DNA of 8,591 nt, taken from Thermoplasmata archaeon (lineage in GTDB: Archaea; Thermoplasmatota; Thermoplasmata; Thermoplasmatales; Thermoplasmataceae). Below the pieces are notes generated by a model. That model worked only from the letters and a program-made list of their open reading frames with translations, was not told the DNA's origin and did not search any database. The translations under genes and the position numbers were made by a program. Position 1 is the stretch's first letter; every line of letters starts with the position of its first letter. Below, in pieces: positions 6,417 through 8,591 of the stretch. The stretch is taken from the NCBI GenBank assembly GCA_021806345.1, contig JAJZXP010000449.1, positions 1 to 8,591 of the forward strand, read 5' to 3'.

Positions 6417-7163
6417 CTAATCAGTATCACCTACCAGATAGAAGCCTATTATGGTTGATATTTTCTGTGAGAAACCAAGAAGCGAGAATGATATTTGTGT
6501 GTATATCCATTTTCCCTTTGTAAGGTTCCAGATGTTTTCCGTATATCCTACTCTCATTGAGAAATGGAAGATTCCTTTGCTGAAACTTGGTACATTAAGG
6601 AAGCTGATTTTGCAGGAGGATGTGTAGTTTGCTATGTAATAACTGTATGCGAACGGGTTGAGGTTCGGGTCTGTGTGGGTGCAGTAGTTATTACTGGATA
6701 CACTCATGTTGACTGGATTGGGAGGGCATGCCATTGCCACTCTTAGTGGGATCTGGATACATATGTCCGGCGCATGCAGAAGGGAGTAGTTCACAGTCAG
6801 GATAGAAGCCGAAGGATGAAGGCCAGGTTGTAGAGTCCCATTGATTACCAAGATGGTCACAAGGTTGAAATGCTTAGGACAAGATATAACACAGTTGATA
6901 AGTGACATATTGAGAAATGAATTGTCTGTATTACTCTGATGAAACAGAGTAGAGACTGTAGTATTGTCCCAATTTAAAATTCTTTTATTATAATAGCATC
7001 CTGTGAGTTTGATGGAATTGTTAGTATCATATCCATTCTGGACAACAGTAACAGGTGGATTGGAGTAACCTATAACAAGCTCGTAGAATGATATAGGAGC
7101 AGCGACTATGATAACAGCAATGATGGCAAAAATTATCATCCTGCTTCTCTTCTTCTGGATCAC
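6417..7163 (-). CDS. Membrane-anchored or secreted protein of unknown function, Cys- and sequon-rich
   Basis: I do not recognise a family. The 248-residue protein begins with a basic MIQKKRSR followed by a hydrophobic helix (about 9-30), so it is a secreted or N-terminally anchored protein with most of its mass outside the cell. The outer part has seven cysteines (56, 91, 95, 135, 146, 161, 184) including a C-x3-C pair, and about eight N-x-S/T sequons, fitting a disulfide-bonded glycoprotein. Predicted structure is mainly beta, and there is no second membrane helix. The start is GTG at 7163, chosen because a strong TATAAATA box lies 25 bp upstream; an alternative ATG at residue 9 would shorten the basic n-region. 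The truncated glycosylase-like ORF follows 5 bp downstream. It could be a lineage-specific surface protein. Confidence 0.7.
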   Translation of the reverse strand: MIQKKRSRMIIFAIIAVIIVAAPISFYELVIGYSNPPVTVVQNGYDTNNSIKLTGCYYNKRILNWDNTTVSTLFHQSNTDNSFLNMSLINCVISCPKHFNLVTILVINGTLQPGLHPSASILTVNYSLLHAPDICIQIPLRVAMACPPNPVNMSVSSNNYCTHTDPNLNPFAYSYYIANYTSSCKISFLNVPSFSKGIFHFSMRVGYTENIWNLTKGKWIYTQISFSLLGFSQKISTIIGFYLVGDTD

Positions 7164-7184
7164 AATTTAGTTACTTTATTATCG

Positions 7185-7192
7185 TATTTATA
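7185..7192 (-). promoter_or_regulatory. TATA box of the secreted-protein gene
   Basis: The minus strand reads TATAAATA, the best box A match of the window, centred 25 bp upstream of GTG 7163. It decides in favour of the GTG start with a leaderless mRNA over the internal ATG eight codons later. Confidence 0.65.
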
Positions 7193-7351
7193 ACTAGGTT
7201 TTGTTTGTTATAATATCTAATTCAGTCCGCAAAATACGGAAGAAAATGATACTATCTACTTTTTCCTGTTTTCAATCCATGGTCTCAAATCGTTGTAACT
7301 TATCATGTTTATCAAACAATTGTGTCAGTTTCATGACAAGATCAGTCAACC
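7193..7351. other. Intergenic stretch between divergent genes, no gene seen
   Basis: These bases lie between the box A of the secreted-protein gene and the promoter of the asparagine-synthetase-like gene. No open frame with family-like content, RNA gene or box C/D pair could be supported. The only structure seen is the small dyad TGTCA-6 bp-TGACA at 7323-7338, about 20 bp upstream of the next gene's TATA-like repeats, which could be an operator but is short. Confidence 0.4.
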
Positions 7352-7369
7352 TTTAATGTTTTTAATGTT
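7352..7369 (+). promoter_or_regulatory. Tandem TTTAATGTT repeat acting as likely TATA region
   Basis: TTTAATGTT occurs twice back to back (7352-7360 and 7361-7369). The T-rich junction TTTTTAAT at 7359-7366 is centred about 30 bp before ATG 7393, roughly where a box A belongs. No convincing Shine-Dalgarno follows. The duplication may give two alternative TATA positions, 9 bp apart. Confidence 0.4.
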
Positions 7370-7392
7370 CTCACAAATCTCCTGATTGATAG

Positions 7393-8139
7393 ATGGAAAA
7401 GAAAATAGCAGATATCGAATATTACGCTGACATAATCACCAACTCTATATTGCAGGTTATCAGCTCTTCAGCTCCCGAATCTGCTATCGCATTCTCCGGG
7501 GGCCTGGATAGTTCTTTTTTAGCTTACTTGTCCAGAAGAAAGCACCGTCTATATGTCTGTGGCTTGGCTGAATCTTATGATGTCAAAGCTGCAAGGAAAT
7601 CTGCTAATATACTGGGATCAGACTTACACGAGATAATTGTTGACGAAGATGAAATAATTCAAACTGGATTGACTGTAAAGAAGTTAGATCCTATCATCAA
7701 TCTGAGCGATCTTGGTTACGAGACTGTGCTTGCTCTTCTGCTTGAAAGAATCGATGAGAAATACCTGATAACAGGTCAGGGAAGTGACGAGATCTTTTAT
7801 GGATATAACAGATTCAAGGAAAGACCAGATCTAGATAACAGTGAAAGCATCAGGAAACTTTTCGAAGTAACGCTTCCAAGGGAAACAAAGATTGCCAGCC
7901 ATTTTGGAAAGAAACTCATATTACCGTATCTTCAGGATCCAATAATTGCGATGGGCAATCTTCCGAGATCTGCACACATTGTTGACGGAATAAACAAATT
8001 TATTCTAAGGCAGACGGCCATTCTTTCAGGGATGAGCAGTAGCATTTCAATGGTCAGAAAAAAGGCAGCTCAGTATGGTTCCGGTATCAGTCGAATACTC
8101 GCGAAAAACAGAAGCATTCTCGGATTCAATCACAAATAG
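7393..8139 (+). CDS. Stand-alone asparagine-synthetase-type PP-loop ATPase domain protein
   Basis: This 248-residue cytoplasmic protein corresponds to the synthetase (C-terminal) domain of AsnB and lacks the N-terminal glutaminase domain. The ATP pyrophosphatase PP-loop is SGGLDSS (35-41), and the second conserved block TGQGSDEIFYGYNRF (127-141) matches the LSGxGSDELFGGY block of AsnB. Near 162-184 LPRETKIAS...LILPYLQDP parallels the family's R-x-S...VPFLD region, and KFILRQTA (202-209) plus RKKAAQYGSG (222-231) complete the fold. Such proteins adenylate a carboxylate and replace AMP with an amine. Without a glutaminase domain it would need free ammonia, a partner amidotransferase or another nucleophile. 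The true substrate is unknown, and asparagine is only one possibility. DUF1805 follows 48 bp downstream, but with its own promoter-like element. Confidence 0.75.
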   Translation: MEKKIADIEYYADIITNSILQVISSSAPESAIAFSGGLDSSFLAYLSRRKHRLYVCGLAESYDVKAARKSANILGSDLHEIIVDEDEIIQTGLTVKKLDPIINLSDLGYETVLALLLERIDEKYLITGQGSDEIFYGYNRFKERPDLDNSESIRKLFEVTLPRETKIASHFGKKLILPYLQDPIIAMGNLPRSAHIVDGINKFILRQTAILSGMSSSISMVRKKAAQYGSGISRILAKNRSILGFNHK

Positions 8140-8144
8140 TTTAT

Positions 8145-8156
8145 CTATGAACATAG
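8145..8156. repeat. Short palindrome upstream of the DUF1805 gene
   Basis: CTATG-AA-CATAG is a perfect 5-bp-arm dyad ending 4 bp before the TATA-like element at 8161. Its place just upstream of box A would suit a regulator site, but it is short and may be chance. Confidence 0.2.
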
Positions 8157-8160
8157 TATC

Positions 8161-8167
8161 TTTTATT
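8161..8167 (+). promoter_or_regulatory. TATA-like element of the DUF1805 gene
   Basis: TTTTATT is centred 24 bp before ATG 8188, and no Shine-Dalgarno precedes the ATG. A leaderless mRNA independent of the upstream gene is the simplest reading, though read-through from it is possible. Confidence 0.35.
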
Positions 8168-8187
8168 CCTGCAATTGATTCACTTCT

Positions 8188-8475
8188 ATGATATGCACAG
8201 AGATTATCAAAATACAGAGTCGTGACTACGAATACCTGAAGGTAGATATGTATGGAGCACCACTTGTTATGCTCAAGGGAAAAACAGGCTATGTAATGTG
8301 CGGATACCTGAACATTGAAGCTGCAGAAAAGCTCAAGGATACAGCAGTAAGGGTAACTGGCGTCAAGGACCTTGAAACCCTGCTCAAGGCAAAGGTTGCT
8401 AATCTGACTACAGGAGCAAAGTCACTTGGTATAAAGGAAGGCGACCTAGTTTCAGATATCATATACAAGCTTTGA
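8188..8475 (+). CDS. DUF1805 (YunC-like) family protein
   Basis: This 95-residue cytoplasmic protein matches the DUF1805 family, known from Bacillus YunC and many archaea. The diagnostic stretch is YGAPLVMLKGKTGYVMCGYL (22-41), followed by NIEAAEKLKDTAVRVTGVKD (42-61), both typical of the family. Cys38 in the VMCGYLN turn is conserved in the members I recall. Length is normal for the family (about 100 residues), so the gene is intact. Biochemical function is not established for the family, and nothing in the neighbours fixes it. The ATG is the only sensible start, because the next ATG five bases downstream is out of frame. Confidence 0.85.
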   Translation: MICTEIIKIQSRDYEYLKVDMYGAPLVMLKGKTGYVMCGYLNIEAAEKLKDTAVRVTGVKDLETLLKAKVANLTTGAKSLGIKEGDLVSDIIYKL

Positions 8476-8500
8476 TATTCATTGTAGCAATCAAAAATAA

Positions 8501-8508
8501 TTTTAATA
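8501..8508 (+). promoter_or_regulatory. TATA box of the right-edge gene
   Basis: TTTTAATA, preceded by a purine/A-rich stretch (CAAAAATAA) that could be the TFB recognition element, is centred 24 bp before ATG 8528. This supports a leaderless gene starting there. Confidence 0.55.
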
Positions 8509-8527
8509 CACATACTATCACGTGCCA

Positions 8528-8591
8528 ATGTATGGTTCAATACTGGGCTGGGAGCTCTTTGTACTGGTATCTGCACTTCTAGGTCTTATCT
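8528..8591 (+). CDS. N-terminus of a putative membrane protein, cut by the window edge
   Basis: An open frame from ATG 8528 reads MYGSILGWELFVLVSALLGL and continues past the right edge. The visible residues are almost all hydrophobic and look like a first membrane helix, so an integral membrane protein is likely. A GTG two codons earlier (8522) is in frame and could be the start instead. A TATA box 24 bp upstream of the ATG supports a real gene. Too little is visible to name a family. Confidence 0.5.
   Translation, partial: MYGSILGWELFVLVSALLGLI

Noticed and set aside
8289..8576. A 95-codon minus-strand frame over DUF1805 and the right-edge gene
   Set aside because: It is antisense to a confident DUF1805 gene and to a promoter/start pair; the translation is Ser/Arg/Val-rich without motifs.

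Overview
The window looks like chromosomal DNA of an acidophilic euryarchaeon of the Thermoplasmatales (Ferroplasma / Thermoplasma / Cuniculiplasma type). The grounds are an A+T-rich composition, many AGA/AGG Arg and ATA Ile codons, archaeal TATA (box A) elements 24-26 bp upstream of several start codons (leaderless transcripts), an acid protease of the thermopsin family, and a copper-resistance locus built on TRASH/YHS domains rather than HMA domains. The species assignment is inference. No rRNA, tRNA, CRISPR array or insertion sequence was seen.

Layout. Positions 1-1732 (minus): N-terminal 577 codons of a large secreted thermopsin-like protease that runs off the left edge. Positions 1864-4452 (minus): a compact three-gene copper operon, in transcription order a 46-residue TRASH/YHS metal-binding protein, a 700-residue Cu+ P1B-ATPase with an N-terminal TRASH domain, and a 109-residue cysteine protein resembling the CC/Se-motif (HesB-like) family. 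Positions 4529-5056 (plus): the divergent HTH-TRASH regulator (CopT/CopR type). The 76 bp between the divergent genes hold a striking inverted repeat that places two mirrored TATA boxes. Positions 5156-5977 (minus): a short-chain dehydrogenase closest to glucose 1-dehydrogenase. Positions 6130-7163 (minus): a membrane-anchored or secreted cysteine-containing protein followed by a small ORF that matches only the C-terminal half of pyrimidine-dimer DNA glycosylases. Positions 7393-8139 (plus): a stand-alone asparagine-synthetase-type PP-loop ATPase domain without a glutaminase domain. Positions 8188-8475 (plus): a DUF1805 (YunC-like) protein. From 8528 (plus): the start of a membrane protein cut by the right edge.

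How the genes work together. The copper locus is the only clear functional unit. The regulator probably senses Cu through its C-terminal TRASH cysteines and acts at the shared divergent promoter, the small TRASH protein would deliver or buffer Cu+, and the ATPase would export it. The third operon gene is the least understood member. The other genes look like independent, mostly leaderless units.
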